Source of the DNA: Glycomyces sp. NRRL B-16210 | Lineage (GTDB): Bacteria; Actinomycetota; Actinomycetes; Mycobacteriales; Micromonosporaceae | Direction of reading: 5' to 3' | Length of the DNA stretch: 64,000 nucleotides | NCBI RefSeq assembly: GCF_000719515.1 | Contig: NZ_JOGR01000010.1 | Coordinates: 124,001 to 188,000 of the forward strand | Shown: in pieces, positions 54,815 to 62,742 of the stretch | How the letters are laid out: each line of letters starts with the position of its first letter | Position numbering within the stretch: position 1 is the stretch's first letter | The notes under the pieces: model-generated | The model's database searches: none | What the model was told of the DNA's origin: nothing | Seen by the model: only the letters and a program-made list of their open reading frames with translations | Translations under genes and position numbers: made by a program

Positions 54815-55880
54815 GGCGGCGCTCCTGCGTTCGTGCGGGTGGGAAGAGGATCTTGGCGCCGGCGAGCATCCCCTGGCGCCACCGGTCCGAGCTGGTGGCC
54901 CCGGCGGCGCCGCGGGGGGCTTCGGGACGCTCGCGCCACCACCGGAAGGTGCGCAGGATCGCGTCGCGGTTGGCGTGCTCGGGGGTGAACCCGAGCCGCT
55001 CGGCGGCCTTGGATATGTCTACATAGGAGTCGGCTTTGAGCTTGCGCACCAGGCGGTCGTAGACCGGTGAGAGTCCGAGCGCCGAGGCGGCGCGGAGCAT
55101 CGCGATGGCGGGGGCGGCCGGGACCGACCGGATGCGGGCGCCGCGGCCGACCTCGTCGAGGACGGCCTGGAAGTCCTCGCGGATGGTGCCGAACTCGGCC
55201 GCGCCGATGTTGTACGTGCCGGCGGCGGCCGCCTCGGGGGCGGTGAGGACGCCGCGCACGGCGCGGGCGAGGTCGTCGATGTCGAGCATCTGGACGCGCA
55301 CGTCGCCCTTGCCGATGACGGGGAAGCCGCGGCCCTCCTCGGCCCATTCGAAGAGCATCCCGAACAGGCCCAGGCGGCCCGGCCCGAGGAACGTCTTGGG
55401 CCGCACGACGGTCACGCACCGGTCGGCGCGGTGCGGGACCACGAGCGCCTCGGCCTCGGCCTTGGCGGCGCTGTAGGCGTCGACCGGTTCGTGCGGGTGG
55501 TCCTCGGGCGTCGGCACGAGGCTCGGGAGCCCGTAGACCGCCGTGGAGGAGATGTGGACGACCCGGCCGACGTCCGCCTTCGCGGCGGCGCCGACCATCG
55601 ACCTGGCGCCGTCGACGATGATGGACCGGATGTCGGCCTTCGGGTACGAGGGCAGGGCCGAGGCGCAGTGGACGACCGCGTCGCAGCCCTCGGCCGCTTC
55701 GCTGAGCGCGGTCTCGTCGCGCACGTCGCCGGTGTGGACCGTCAGGCCCTCGGCGGGCGGGACCGGCCGCAGGTCGTAGGCGGCCACGGCGACGCCGTCG
55801 GCGAGGAGGTCGGCGGCGACGCGCGAGCCGAGGACGCCGGCGGCGCCGGTGACGAGCACGCGGGAGGGCAGGGCTACCAC
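54762..55880 (-). CDS. NAD-dependent epimerase/dehydratase
   Basis: A 372-residue extended SDR: Rossmann 'RVLVTGAAGVLGSRVAADLL', 'DAVVHCASALP', catalytic 'SSTAVYG...YSAAKAEAE' (S, Y-x3-K), 'PKTFLGPGRLG'. It probably oxidises or epimerises a nucleotide or lipid-linked sugar. The GTG at 55880 is chosen: AAGGTGAG lies 6 nt upstream and it overlaps the aminotransferase stop by 7 bp. The tail past residue about 330 is Arg-rich and runs into the UbiA gene. Confidence 0.87.
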   Translation of the reverse strand: MVALPSRVLVTGAAGVLGSRVAADLLADGVAVAAYDLRPVPPAEGLTVHTGDVRDETALSEAAEGCDAVVHCASALPSYPKADIRSIIVDGARSMVGAAAKADVGRVVHISSTAVYGLPSLVPTPEDHPHEPVDAYSAAKAEAEALVVPHRADRCVTVVRPKTFLGPGRLGLFGMLFEWAEEGRGFPVIGKGDVRVQMLDIDDLARAVRGVLTAPEAAAAGTYNIGAAEFGTIREDFQAVLDEVGRGARIRSVPAAPAIAMLRAASALGLSPVYDRLVRKLKADSYVDISKAAERLGFTPEHANRDAILRTFRWWRERPEAPRGAAGATSSDRWRQGMLAGAKILFPPARTQERRHDQPQVPRDRPRRSSDA

Positions 55881-57286
55881 AGGCTGCTCACCTTCTGGAC
55901 CAGGAAGCGGCGCACCAGTCGGCCCAGACCCGCCGCGAGGGTCTCCTCGATGGCGGCCAGACATCGGTGCACCTCCTCGACGGGCGTCACCAGAGGCGGG
56001 CCGATCACGACCGGATGCTCCCCGTTGAGCGTGTAGTACAGGTAGATCCCGTGGTCCTCGTACATGGCCTGGAGGAACGCCGAGGACAGGAGCTTCTGCT
56101 GGAAGCCGGGGTCCTTCGCGAGGCCGCCGGGCACGACCTTCATCAGCGGCTCCACGAAGGACGGTCCGCCCTGGAGGAACAGGCCCCACAGGGCTCCCGA
56201 GCCGCGCACGTCGGCGACCTCGTCGGGGAAGGCCTTCGCGATCCGGTCGAGCCCTTCGGAGAGGACGGTCCCGATCTCGCGGGCGCGCGCCGGGTAGTCG
56301 TCCTCGATCGCGATGTTGACCGCCTCGATCGCCGTCGCGCACTCCTCGCCGAAGCCGTAGTAGGTGGTGCTGGTGGTCTGGAGCAGCGCGTCGCCGAGGT
56401 TGTCGTACGCCTTCTTGTAGACGCGGCCGCGGACGGTGAACCCGGAGATAGAGGACTTGCCGCCGCCGAAGGCCTTCGAGGTGCACAGGATGTCGGGTAC
56501 GAGGCCCTCGTAGCGCATGAAGTGGAAGAGGTTCCCGGTCTTGCCCCAGCCGGTGTAGATCTCGTCGAAGACCAGGACGATGTCCTCGCGGTCGCACAGC
56601 TCCCGGAGCCCCCGCAGGAACTCCTCGGAGCACTGGCCCATGGTCGAGGCGCTGAACGGCTCGATGAGCAGCGCGTACACGTCGCCGGGGTGGGCGGCCA
56701 CGGCCTTGCGCACCGATTCGAGGTCGTCGTACACGAAGTCGTCGATGCCGGGGATCGTGGGGAAGCTGAACCCGTGCCCCTGCGAGCCGGTGAGCCCGCC
56801 CGAGCCGAGCAGCTTGCCGTGGAAGGCGGAGGTGGCCCGCAGGACCGTGTTCCTCCTCCCCCGGTGGTACTTGTAGGCGCACTTGACGGCGCCTTCGACG
56901 GCCTCGGCGCCGGAGTTGGGGAAGAACGAGTGGTCCAGGTCGCCGGGGAGGACTTCGGCGAGGTTGTGGCTCAGCGCGGCCAGGTACGGCGAGAAGAAGG
57001 TCTTGTGGACCTCCATGCGCCCCTTGTCGGCGAAGCGGCGGCGCGCCTCGATGATGCGGGGGTGGTTGTGGCCGTGGGTGAGCACGCCGACGCCACCGGT
57101 GAGGTCGGTGACGCGCCGGCCGTCCTTGAGGTGCAGGTAGCAGCCCTCGGCCCGGTCCACGAGCTCGCGCCCGAACCCGAACGAGGTCATGAGCGAGACC
57201 TGGCTGCTGTTGATGTAGCGCCGGTAGAGCTTCTGGACCTCCTTCAGGTCCATCGACTCGGCTTCATCGATGTCAATGAGTGGCAT
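55874..57286 (-). CDS. Class III PLP aminotransferase
   Basis: A 470-residue aminotransferase: 'GGVGVLTHGHNHPRI', 'FPNSGAEAVEGAVKCAYKYHRGR', 'LVFDEIYTGWGKTG' and the PLP lysine in 'ILCTSKAFGGG'. The fold puts an amino group on an aldehyde or keto group, or moves one within a molecule. In this operon it may make an amino-sugar or aminated polyol; the substrate is unknown. GAGGAGC precedes the ATG; its start lies within the end of the GT2 gene (14-bp overlap). Confidence 0.9.
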   Translation of the reverse strand: MPLIDIDEAESMDLKEVQKLYRRYINSSQVSLMTSFGFGRELVDRAEGCYLHLKDGRRVTDLTGGVGVLTHGHNHPRIIEARRRFADKGRMEVHKTFFSPYLAALSHNLAEVLPGDLDHSFFPNSGAEAVEGAVKCAYKYHRGRRNTVLRATSAFHGKLLGSGGLTGSQGHGFSFPTIPGIDDFVYDDLESVRKAVAAHPGDVYALLIEPFSASTMGQCSEEFLRGLRELCDREDIVLVFDEIYTGWGKTGNLFHFMRYEGLVPDILCTSKAFGGGKSSISGFTVRGRVYKKAYDNLGDALLQTTSTTYYGFGEECATAIEAVNIAIEDDYPARAREIGTVLSEGLDRIAKAFPDEVADVRGSGALWGLFLQGGPSFVEPLMKVVPGGLAKDPGFQQKLLSSAFLQAMYEDHGIYLYYTLNGEHPVVIGPPLVTPVEEVHRCLAAIEETLAAGLGRLVRRFLVQKVSSLW

Positions 57287-58358
57287 AGGGTTCGCTCCTC
57301 GAGGGGTGGCCAGTGGGGTGGTCGGTGGAGTGGTCTGCGGCGTGGGTCGGGGCGGTGGTCGCCGGGGTGCGGCTCCGGGCTGCGGGCAGGCCGCAGAGGA
57401 TGCCGCAGCCGAGCACGGCCGTGAAGCACAGGTGCACGGCCGCGAGCTGCGCGGTCTTCGCGAGGCCGAGGTGCCGCCGGGCGTAGGCGTAGAGCCCCGC
57501 GTCGGAGGCCAGAGCGATGAGGAGCGCGGCGGCGGTGACGAGCAGCGCCTGCGGTGCGAGGAGAACGAACGGCAGGGACGCGAGTGCGGCGCCGACCGCC
57601 GCGAGGGACCGCATCCGGTTGATCCGCTCCAATCGCACCCCGCGGGGCTTGAGCGACGGCAGCGGCACCGACCGCTTCCATTGCGTGCGAAGGGCCTTCG
57701 CCAAGGTCGAACCGGCGTCGTGGCTCCCGGCAACGGTCTCTGTGATGAGGAGCTTCGCGCGCCCGGCCATCCGCGCCGAGTACTCGACGTCCTCGCAGTC
57801 GCGCAGGCGCTCGTCGAGGGGCCCGAACCGGTCGAACACGGACCGGCGCACGGCCGCCACGGCGAACACGACCACATTGGCCGGTCCCGCGAAGCGGTGG
57901 CGCCAGTACGCCTCGCGCAGCACCAGGTAGTGCTCCACGATGCCGCGCCCGCGCAAGGGAACGGGCACGTAGGTGCCGTGCACGATGTCGAGTTCGGGGT
58001 CCTCGGCGAGCAGCGCCGCCGCCCGCTCGACCGCGTCGGGACGCAGCGCCACGTCGGAGTCCACGAAGAACAGGACGTCGCCGCGGGCGGCCGCGATGCC
58101 CTCGTTGCGGGCCCCGGACGGGCCGCGGTTGCGCGCCAACCGGACCACGGTGCAGCCGAACTCGGCGGCGATCAATGCCGAGTCGTCGGCGCTGGCGTCG
58201 TCGACCACGATGATCTCGTCGGGCGCTCGGGTCTGGTCCCGCAGCGCCGCGAGGCACTCGCGGAGGGTCCCGCTCGCGTTGTGGCAGGGGACGATCGCGC
58301 TCACGACCGGTGGCGCGCCGTCCCCTCGGTCGGGTTCGGCGGAGCGGTCTCGTCCCAT
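57273..58358 (-). CDS. GT2 glycosyltransferase with C-terminal membrane helices (copy 2)
   Basis: A 361-residue family-2 enzyme: 'SAIVPCHNASGTLRECLAAL', 'IIVVDDASADD', 'VLFFVDSDVAL', 'DCEDVEYSARM', then two or three hydrophobic helices (about 245-335) and a His/Pro/Thr-rich end. Paralogue of copy 1. First gene of the six-gene operon, directly downstream of the 11-bp SARP-type array. The ribosome site is weak. Confidence 0.88.
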   Translation of the reverse strand: MGRDRSAEPDRGDGAPPVVSAIVPCHNASGTLRECLAALRDQTRAPDEIIVVDDASADDSALIAAEFGCTVVRLARNRGPSGARNEGIAAARGDVLFFVDSDVALRPDAVERAAALLAEDPELDIVHGTYVPVPLRGRGIVEHYLVLREAYWRHRFAGPANVVVFAVAAVRRSVFDRFGPLDERLRDCEDVEYSARMAGRAKLLITETVAGSHDAGSTLAKALRTQWKRSVPLPSLKPRGVRLERINRMRSLAAVGAALASLPFVLLAPQALLVTAAALLIALASDAGLYAYARRHLGLAKTAQLAAVHLCFTAVLGCGILCGLPAARSRTPATTAPTHAADHSTDHPTGHPSRSEPYATH

Positions 58359-58425
58359 GGCTCACACTCGCTCAGTTCCGTGGCACCTGTGGTGAATCAT
58401 CTGGTACTGAACGTAATCGTCGCTG

Positions 58426-58546
58426 CTGGACCGCACCTCGATCCGGTCTCGACCGTGCCTCAATCGCGCCTCGACTTCGCCTCGACCCTGCCTCGACGGG
58501 CGCTCGATCGCTGCTCGACCTCGCCTGGAGCGGAACTGAATCGCGC
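58426..58546 (-). repeat. Eleven-copy, 11-bp-period tandem array with TCGAG core (SARP-type binding array)
   Basis: Plus-strand units begin CTGGA, CTCGA, CTCGA, CTCAA, CTCGA x5, CTGGA, CTGAA at 58426, 58437, 58448 and so on to 58536, with exactly 11 bp between each. Read toward the operon (minus strand), seven units carry TCGAG, often TCGAGGC or TCGAGCG, with 4-bp spacers. SARP regulators such as ActII-ORF4 and DnrI bind heptameric direct repeats with a TCGAG-like core at 11-bp spacing. The nearest unit is 10 bp from a TACGTT -10-like hexamer (58410-58415 on the plus strand) and 67 bp from the GT2 start. No coding frame fits, since 11 is not a multiple of 3. Confidence 0.85.
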
Positions 58547-58574
58547 TCCGCGTCCGGTCGGACGCGGAGCGCGA
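58541..58574 (-). terminator. Perfect 15-bp hairpin after the aldo/keto reductase gene
   Basis: TCGCGCTCCGCGTCC pairs exactly with 58560-58574 around a GGTC loop, 24 bp after the stop at 58598. Its first bases touch the last array unit, so it would insulate the array-driven promoter from read-through. Confidence 0.8.
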
Positions 58575-58597
58575 CGGTACGTCGGGACGCCTGCGGA

Positions 58598-59578
58598 TCA
58601 GGCCTCGGAGAGGCGCCGGTAGGTCTCGGCGTCGAGTTCGATCGCCGAGGCCCCGAGCGCCTCGTCCAATTGGGACACGGTGCTCACGCCGAGGATCGGG
58701 ATCACGGTCGCCGGGCCGGCGGTCAGCCAGGCGAGCGCGAGCTGGTTCGGCGTCACGCCGAGCGCCGCCGCCTCCTCGCGCAGCACCGCGATCCGGCGCT
58801 CCGAGCCCGCGTGGTCGTAGTCCACAGGCGCGCCGGGCGGCCTGCGGTCCGAACGGGAGAAGGCCCCGTTCGACAGCGGCGAGTACGCGAACACCGGCAG
58901 GTCCTCGGACACGGCGTAGTCGAGGAGCTCGTCGCTCGCGCCGAGCTGGATCGAGTCGGGCACCGGCACGGTCAGCGGCCGCGGGTACAGGTAGGTGTGC
59001 CGCTGCTGGATCGCCTGGTAGCCGGCACGGCCGGCGCGCTCGGCCGCGGACCTCGCCCGCTCCAGCCGCCAGCTCGCGTGGTTGCTGGCCCCCAGCACCC
59101 GCACCGAGCCGTCCTCGACCAGGCGGCCGAAGGCGTCGACGGTCTCCTCCAGCGGCGTGGCCCGGTCGTCGGCGTGCGCGTAGTACAGGTCCACGGTCGC
59201 GACGCCGAGCCGCTCGCGGCTGCGCGCGAACTGCTCCTCGATCACCTTGGGAGACAGCCCTTCACGGTTTCCGCCGTGGTAGGGCTCCTCGGGTCGGGCC
59301 GGCGCCGAGCCGACCTTGGTCGCGATCCGCACCGTCCCGGCCGCTCCGCGGGCGGCGAGCCAGCGGCCGATGAGCGCCTCGCTCTCCTCGCCGGTGCCGC
59401 CGTCGGCCCAGAACGCGTAGCAGTTCGCGGTGTCGAGCAGGTTCCCGCCCGCCTCGGCGTAGCGGTCGAGGATCGCGAACGCCTCGCCCTCGGCCACGGT
59501 GGTCCCGAAGTACATGGTCCCGAGGCTGAACTCGGCGGCGTCGAAACCCGCGGCGCCGCCGATTCGGTGCTGTCGCAT
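58598..59578 (-). CDS. Aldo/keto reductase
   Basis: A 326-residue NADPH-dependent aldo/keto reductase with the tetrad visible in 'LLDTANCYAFW' (Asp, Tyr), 'IATKVGS' (Lys) and 'DLYYAHADD' (His), and the C-terminal cofactor segment 'IPILGVSTVSQLDEAL'. It reduces an aldehyde or ketone, perhaps of a sugar. GAAGGAG gives a strong ribosome site. It is 19 bp after the SARP gene on the same strand, so both may be co-transcribed. Confidence 0.9.
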   Translation of the reverse strand: MRQHRIGGAAGFDAAEFSLGTMYFGTTVAEGEAFAILDRYAEAGGNLLDTANCYAFWADGGTGEESEALIGRWLAARGAAGTVRIATKVGSAPARPEEPYHGGNREGLSPKVIEEQFARSRERLGVATVDLYYAHADDRATPLEETVDAFGRLVEDGSVRVLGASNHASWRLERARSAAERAGRAGYQAIQQRHTYLYPRPLTVPVPDSIQLGASDELLDYAVSEDLPVFAYSPLSNGAFSRSDRRPPGAPVDYDHAGSERRIAVLREEAAALGVTPNQLALAWLTAGPATVIPILGVSTVSQLDEALGASAIELDAETYRRLSEA

Positions 59579-59597
59579 GGTGCTCCTTCTGTTCGGC

Positions 59598-60404
59598 TCA
59601 CCGCTGCTGCGCGGTGAGGGTCAGGTGTTCGGTCCACAGCTCGTCCTGGGACCGGTCGGCCAGCAGGTCGCAGAACAGGTCCTGCGCGCGCTGGGACGGG
59701 CCGATCCCCAAGTCCTCCTTGAGCAGCGAGCGCAGGTCATGGTAGGCCACGAGCGCCTCGCCGCGCCGGTCCTCGCGGGCGAGGCCGAGCATCAGGAGGA
59801 TCCAGAGCCGCTCGCGGAACGGGTGGCGCCGCACGAGCGTCGCCAGCTCCGCGAGGGTGTCGCTGCGCGCCCCGGCGCGCAGCCGCAGCGCGAGCGAGGT
59901 CTCCAGCGTGTCGATCCGCAGCTCGTCGAGGCGGCGGCGCTCCTGCGTGGCGAGCGGGCCGGTCGCCCCGTGCAGCGCCTCGGCGTTCGACCAGTGGCCC
60001 AGGGCCCGGTCGAGCGCTTCGGCGGCCTGGTCGAAGTGGCCGGCCCAGAGCGCGGCCATGCCGGTGCGGCGGTCGGACTCGAACTCGTCGACGTCGAGCG
60101 TCACCGAGGCCGGGTCGATCGAGTAGCCCGGCCGCAGCGACCGCAGGAGCCCCTGCTCCTCGGTGCTGTCGGTCCTGCGGCGCAGGCGGCTGATGTAGGT
60201 GTGGACGACGTTGACGGCGCTCGCGGGGGCCGCGTCGCCCCACAGGTCGGCGATCAACTGGTCGACCAGGACCGGGGTGCCGCGGCGGATGACGAGGATG
60301 CCGAAGCACTCCCGTTCGCGCGCCGGTCCGAGATGGACGGACTCGCCGTCCCGGGTCATGCCGATGGCGCCGAATAGGCGCACGGTGGTGTAGGGGGTGC
60401 TCAT
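59598..60404 (-). CDS. SARP-family regulator (winged HTH plus BTAD)
   Basis: A 268-residue regulator of the usual small-SARP size. Residues 1-100 form an OmpR-type winged helix ('VRLFGAIGMTRDG', 'VLVDQLIADLWGDAAPASAVNVVHTYISRLRRR', 'GYSIDPASVTLDVDEFE') and 100-265 a bacterial transcriptional activation domain ('ERLWILLMLGLAREDRRGEALVAYHDLRSLLKEDLGIGPS'). SARPs activate antibiotic and other cluster genes from 11-bp-spaced repeats; such an array lies about 1.2 kb away at 58426-58546. AAGGTGAG precedes the ATG at 60404. Confidence 0.92.
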   Translation of the reverse strand: MSTPYTTVRLFGAIGMTRDGESVHLGPARERECFGILVIRRGTPVLVDQLIADLWGDAAPASAVNVVHTYISRLRRRTDSTEEQGLLRSLRPGYSIDPASVTLDVDEFESDRRTGMAALWAGHFDQAAEALDRALGHWSNAEALHGATGPLATQERRRLDELRIDTLETSLALRLRAGARSDTLAELATLVRRHPFRERLWILLMLGLAREDRRGEALVAYHDLRSLLKEDLGIGPSQRAQDLFCDLLADRSQDELWTEHLTLTAQQR

Positions 60405-60759
60405 GCTCACCTTCGAGTAGTCGCGACGGCCCGCGCCGGGCGCGGGAGTGGGTGGCGGCGCGGAGTGGCGGTGGGCGGCGACTTCGTTGGCGCAGCGCTC
60501 CCATGGACGGCGGTCGAGACATGGGATCTGAAACGGTGCCTGGTGGGCGAAAGGGGGTTTCGAGTGATTTGTGAAGCCGCGGCGGCATGTTCGTGACGCG
60601 CCGGACACGGAGATGAGATCATCCTAACAGGATCCGACCAGGGATGCGCAAGTGAACGGTCACCGAACGTCAAGTCGCCCACCGATGTGGTGGCGATTCG
60701 GAACGGCGGCGCGGTTCCGCATGGGAGCGATGACGATCGGGCGGGCGTCGCCCCCGGCG
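60405..60759. other. 355-bp intergenic region upstream of the SARP gene
   Basis: It must hold the SARP promoter. A palindrome GTGAACGGTCAC lies at 60652-60663, with arms GTGA/TCAC. TCGAG occurs three times (60413, 60514, 60560) but without 11-bp spacing, so direct SARP autoregulation is not evident. No coding pattern seen. Confidence 0.5.
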
Positions 60760-61956
60760 TCAGTTCAGGTGGGTGACGAGTTTGATGTAGTCGCCGAAGG
60801 CCTCGTCGACGTCGGCCTGGGTGAGCCCGTAGTCGGCGAGGGCGTACTCGTGCTTGCGGCTGTCCGTGGGCCGCTCCAGCGAGCGCTGGAGGTTGGCCTC
60901 GTCCTTCGGCCCCCACTGCGCCCCGATCTTCTCGTAGAGTTCGGGCACATAGGTGTAGGGGTCGGCGTTGAGCCGGTGGTAGGGCACGTCGATCACCGAG
61001 CCGGGCCGCAGGTGCGGCCGGGCCTGGCGGGCGCGGGCGATGCCGCCGGAGAGCAGGTCCAGGAACCTCCGGCCCTGGGCGTGCCTGTCGACCCGGCGCA
61101 GCATGAGTCCCATGGCGGTCTCGTTGAGGGAGCAGACCGAGGCGATGACGGTCATGGGGTCGCGGTGGTTCCACACGAAGATCGCGTCGGGGAACACCGT
61201 CTGGATCTCGCGGAGGTTGAAGGTGTCCATCGGGGACTTGAGGATCCAGCGTCTGCGCTCGCGCCCGTACTGGAGGACCTGGAGGGACTCCTTGAGGTAG
61301 AGGTACTCGGGGACCCTGTCGTGGGTCTCGAGCCACTCGGCGTAGTGCGGGACGGGCGCTCGCGTGAGGTGGTAGTGGGTGTGCGGGACGATCAGGAACG
61401 ACTCCTCGGGCCCGGTCGCCGACATCGGGTGCTGGGAGGGGAAGACCGGCATGAGCTTCTCGAGCATCGACAGGCCCTTGGCCACCTCGGCGATCCGCGC
61501 GTCGCGCACCTCGGGAGGCTGCTCCAGGTCGATGTTGTACATCTCCCACGTGAGCGGGCCGCGGTGGCCGGGCGAGCCGGCGAGGATCTTGTGCGTGAGC
61601 GTGGTCGCGGTGCGGGGCAGGCCGATGATGAAGACGGGCCTCTCGATCGGCTCCTCGGCGATCTCGGGGTGGGCCTCGCGCAGGCGGCGCACCCGCAGGC
61701 GGTTGACCAGGCGCCCCGCGAACTCGGCCTTGACGCCGAGCCAGCCCATGGGGGTCATGCCCTTGACCTGCGTGTAGCAGTCGAACGCGAATTCGAGGTC
61801 GTCGAGCCACTGGCGGTCGTAGTCGAAGGTGAACCGTTGATCGGCCTCGGCGGCGGCGACGAGCTTGGACCAGGTCCGGGCAGAGTCGCGGCGGGAGGCG
61901 AGCGCCGGCGTCAGCACGACGTTCAGGACGGAGGCGAGGGCGGAGACGCGGCGCAT
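60760..61956 (-). CDS. Sulfotransferase-family protein
   Basis: A 398-residue cytoplasmic sulfotransferase-like protein. The PAPS 5'-phosphosulfate loop is 'VFIIGLPRTATTLTHKIL' near residue 110 and the 3'-phosphate region is near 'FVWNHRDPMTVIASVCSL'. It resembles actinobacterial Stf-like enzymes that sulfate glycolipids, hydroxyl groups or small metabolites. It neighbours glycosyltransferase and P450 genes, so sulfation of a lipid or natural product is plausible, not shown. Confidence 0.88.
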   Translation of the reverse strand: MRRVSALASVLNVVLTPALASRRDSARTWSKLVAAAEADQRFTFDYDRQWLDDLEFAFDCYTQVKGMTPMGWLGVKAEFAGRLVNRLRVRRLREAHPEIAEEPIERPVFIIGLPRTATTLTHKILAGSPGHRGPLTWEMYNIDLEQPPEVRDARIAEVAKGLSMLEKLMPVFPSQHPMSATGPEESFLIVPHTHYHLTRAPVPHYAEWLETHDRVPEYLYLKESLQVLQYGRERRRWILKSPMDTFNLREIQTVFPDAIFVWNHRDPMTVIASVCSLNETAMGLMLRRVDRHAQGRRFLDLLSGGIARARQARPHLRPGSVIDVPYHRLNADPYTYVPELYEKIGAQWGPKDEANLQRSLERPTDSRKHEYALADYGLTQADVDEAFGDYIKLVTHLN

Positions 61957-62033
61957 GGGGGATGCATCCTCTCGAGGGGGTTCGGCGCCACCCTACTACT
62001 TCCCATCGGCTAGGGGGACAAGCCGTTCGCGCC

Positions 62034-62363
62034 TCATCCGGTCGCCGAGCCTCCGAGCGGGCACACCGCGCGGCAGTCGCCGGCGCGTCCCATCTGGAAC
62101 GCGCGCTCGCCGATGCTGCCCTCGGGAAGGGACTTGGGGTCCACCAGTCCGCGGAACGCGGCGAGCACGACCATCTGGAGTGTGGTCTCGGCGCCGAGCT
62201 TCTCCTTGATCGTCTCTATCTGCCGCCGCAGATGGCGGACGGAGATGTCGAGCCATGCCGCCGCGGTCTGCTGGTCCGGGGCGGCGATGACGTGCGAGAG
62301 GATTTTCAGTTCCGATTCAGTGAGCGGCGCGATCTTCGAGGCGCGCGGTGCTGAAGGGCTCAC
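62034..62363 (-). CDS. Small LuxR-like HTH protein
   Basis: A 109-residue protein whose middle part has a GerE/LuxR-like HTH pattern ('LTESELKILSHVIAAPDQQTAAAWLDISVRHLRRQIETIKEKLGAETTLQMVVLAAFRGL'), with a short C-terminal tail holding two cysteines. It has no sensor domain. The pattern is slightly off the LuxR consensus (DISVRHLRR in the recognition helix). The GTG start at 62363 is chosen because AAAGGA lies 6 nt upstream. Possible local regulator of the sulfotransferase or P450 genes. Confidence 0.72.
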   Translation of the reverse strand: MSPSAPRASKIAPLTESELKILSHVIAAPDQQTAAAWLDISVRHLRRQIETIKEKLGAETTLQMVVLAAFRGLVDPKSLPEGSIGERAFQMGRAGDCRAVCPLGGSATG

Positions 62364-62742
62364 TTGCAGTCCTTTCCATCCATGATCACTCGGGTGCGGT
62401 CGAGGATCCGGCGGCGGTGAAACCGCTGCGTGCGGGGTGCGATCGCGGTCCGGCGATGGCGTGTCACGGCGTGGTCCTCATTTTAGGGCGGCGGAACTAC
62501 TCTGCGCGGCAATCGATTACGACACGAGTCGTGATCAGAACCTTTGAGACGCAGGGGTTTCGGGGTGGGGAAGTCGCGGTAGGCGACCTTTGATCCTGTT
62601 GTGGCGCGAGGGGGCGCAATGGCGGTGGACACCGCATTGAGGACCATTCAAGTATCGTTCTCCCGTCCCTTCAAGGCAGGCGACCGGCGAATGACAGGCG
62701 GGATCGCGCCGGCACGGTGAATAGGGTGGACACGGTCGGGCC
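62364..62742. other. 379-bp intergenic region with a palindrome
   Basis: No convincing gene. It holds the promoter of the small HTH gene and the region downstream of the P450 gene. The palindrome at 62515-62536 is its only clear structure. Confidence 0.5.
62515..62536. promoter_or_regulatory. 22-bp palindrome, possible operator
   Basis: GATTACGAC and GTCGTGATC flank ACGA; the arms pair at 8 of 9 positions. It lies 152 bp upstream of the small HTH gene start. The bound factor is unknown. Confidence 0.45.

Noticed and set aside
58426..58546. Array as a CRISPR or protein-coding repeat
   Set aside because: Units are 11 bp with no spacers, which excludes CRISPR; an 11-bp period shifts frame each unit, which excludes a coding repeat.
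60405..60759. SARP autoregulatory repeats before its own gene
   Set aside because: TCGAG occurs three times but at 101- and 46-bp distances, not multiples of 11 in a phased array.
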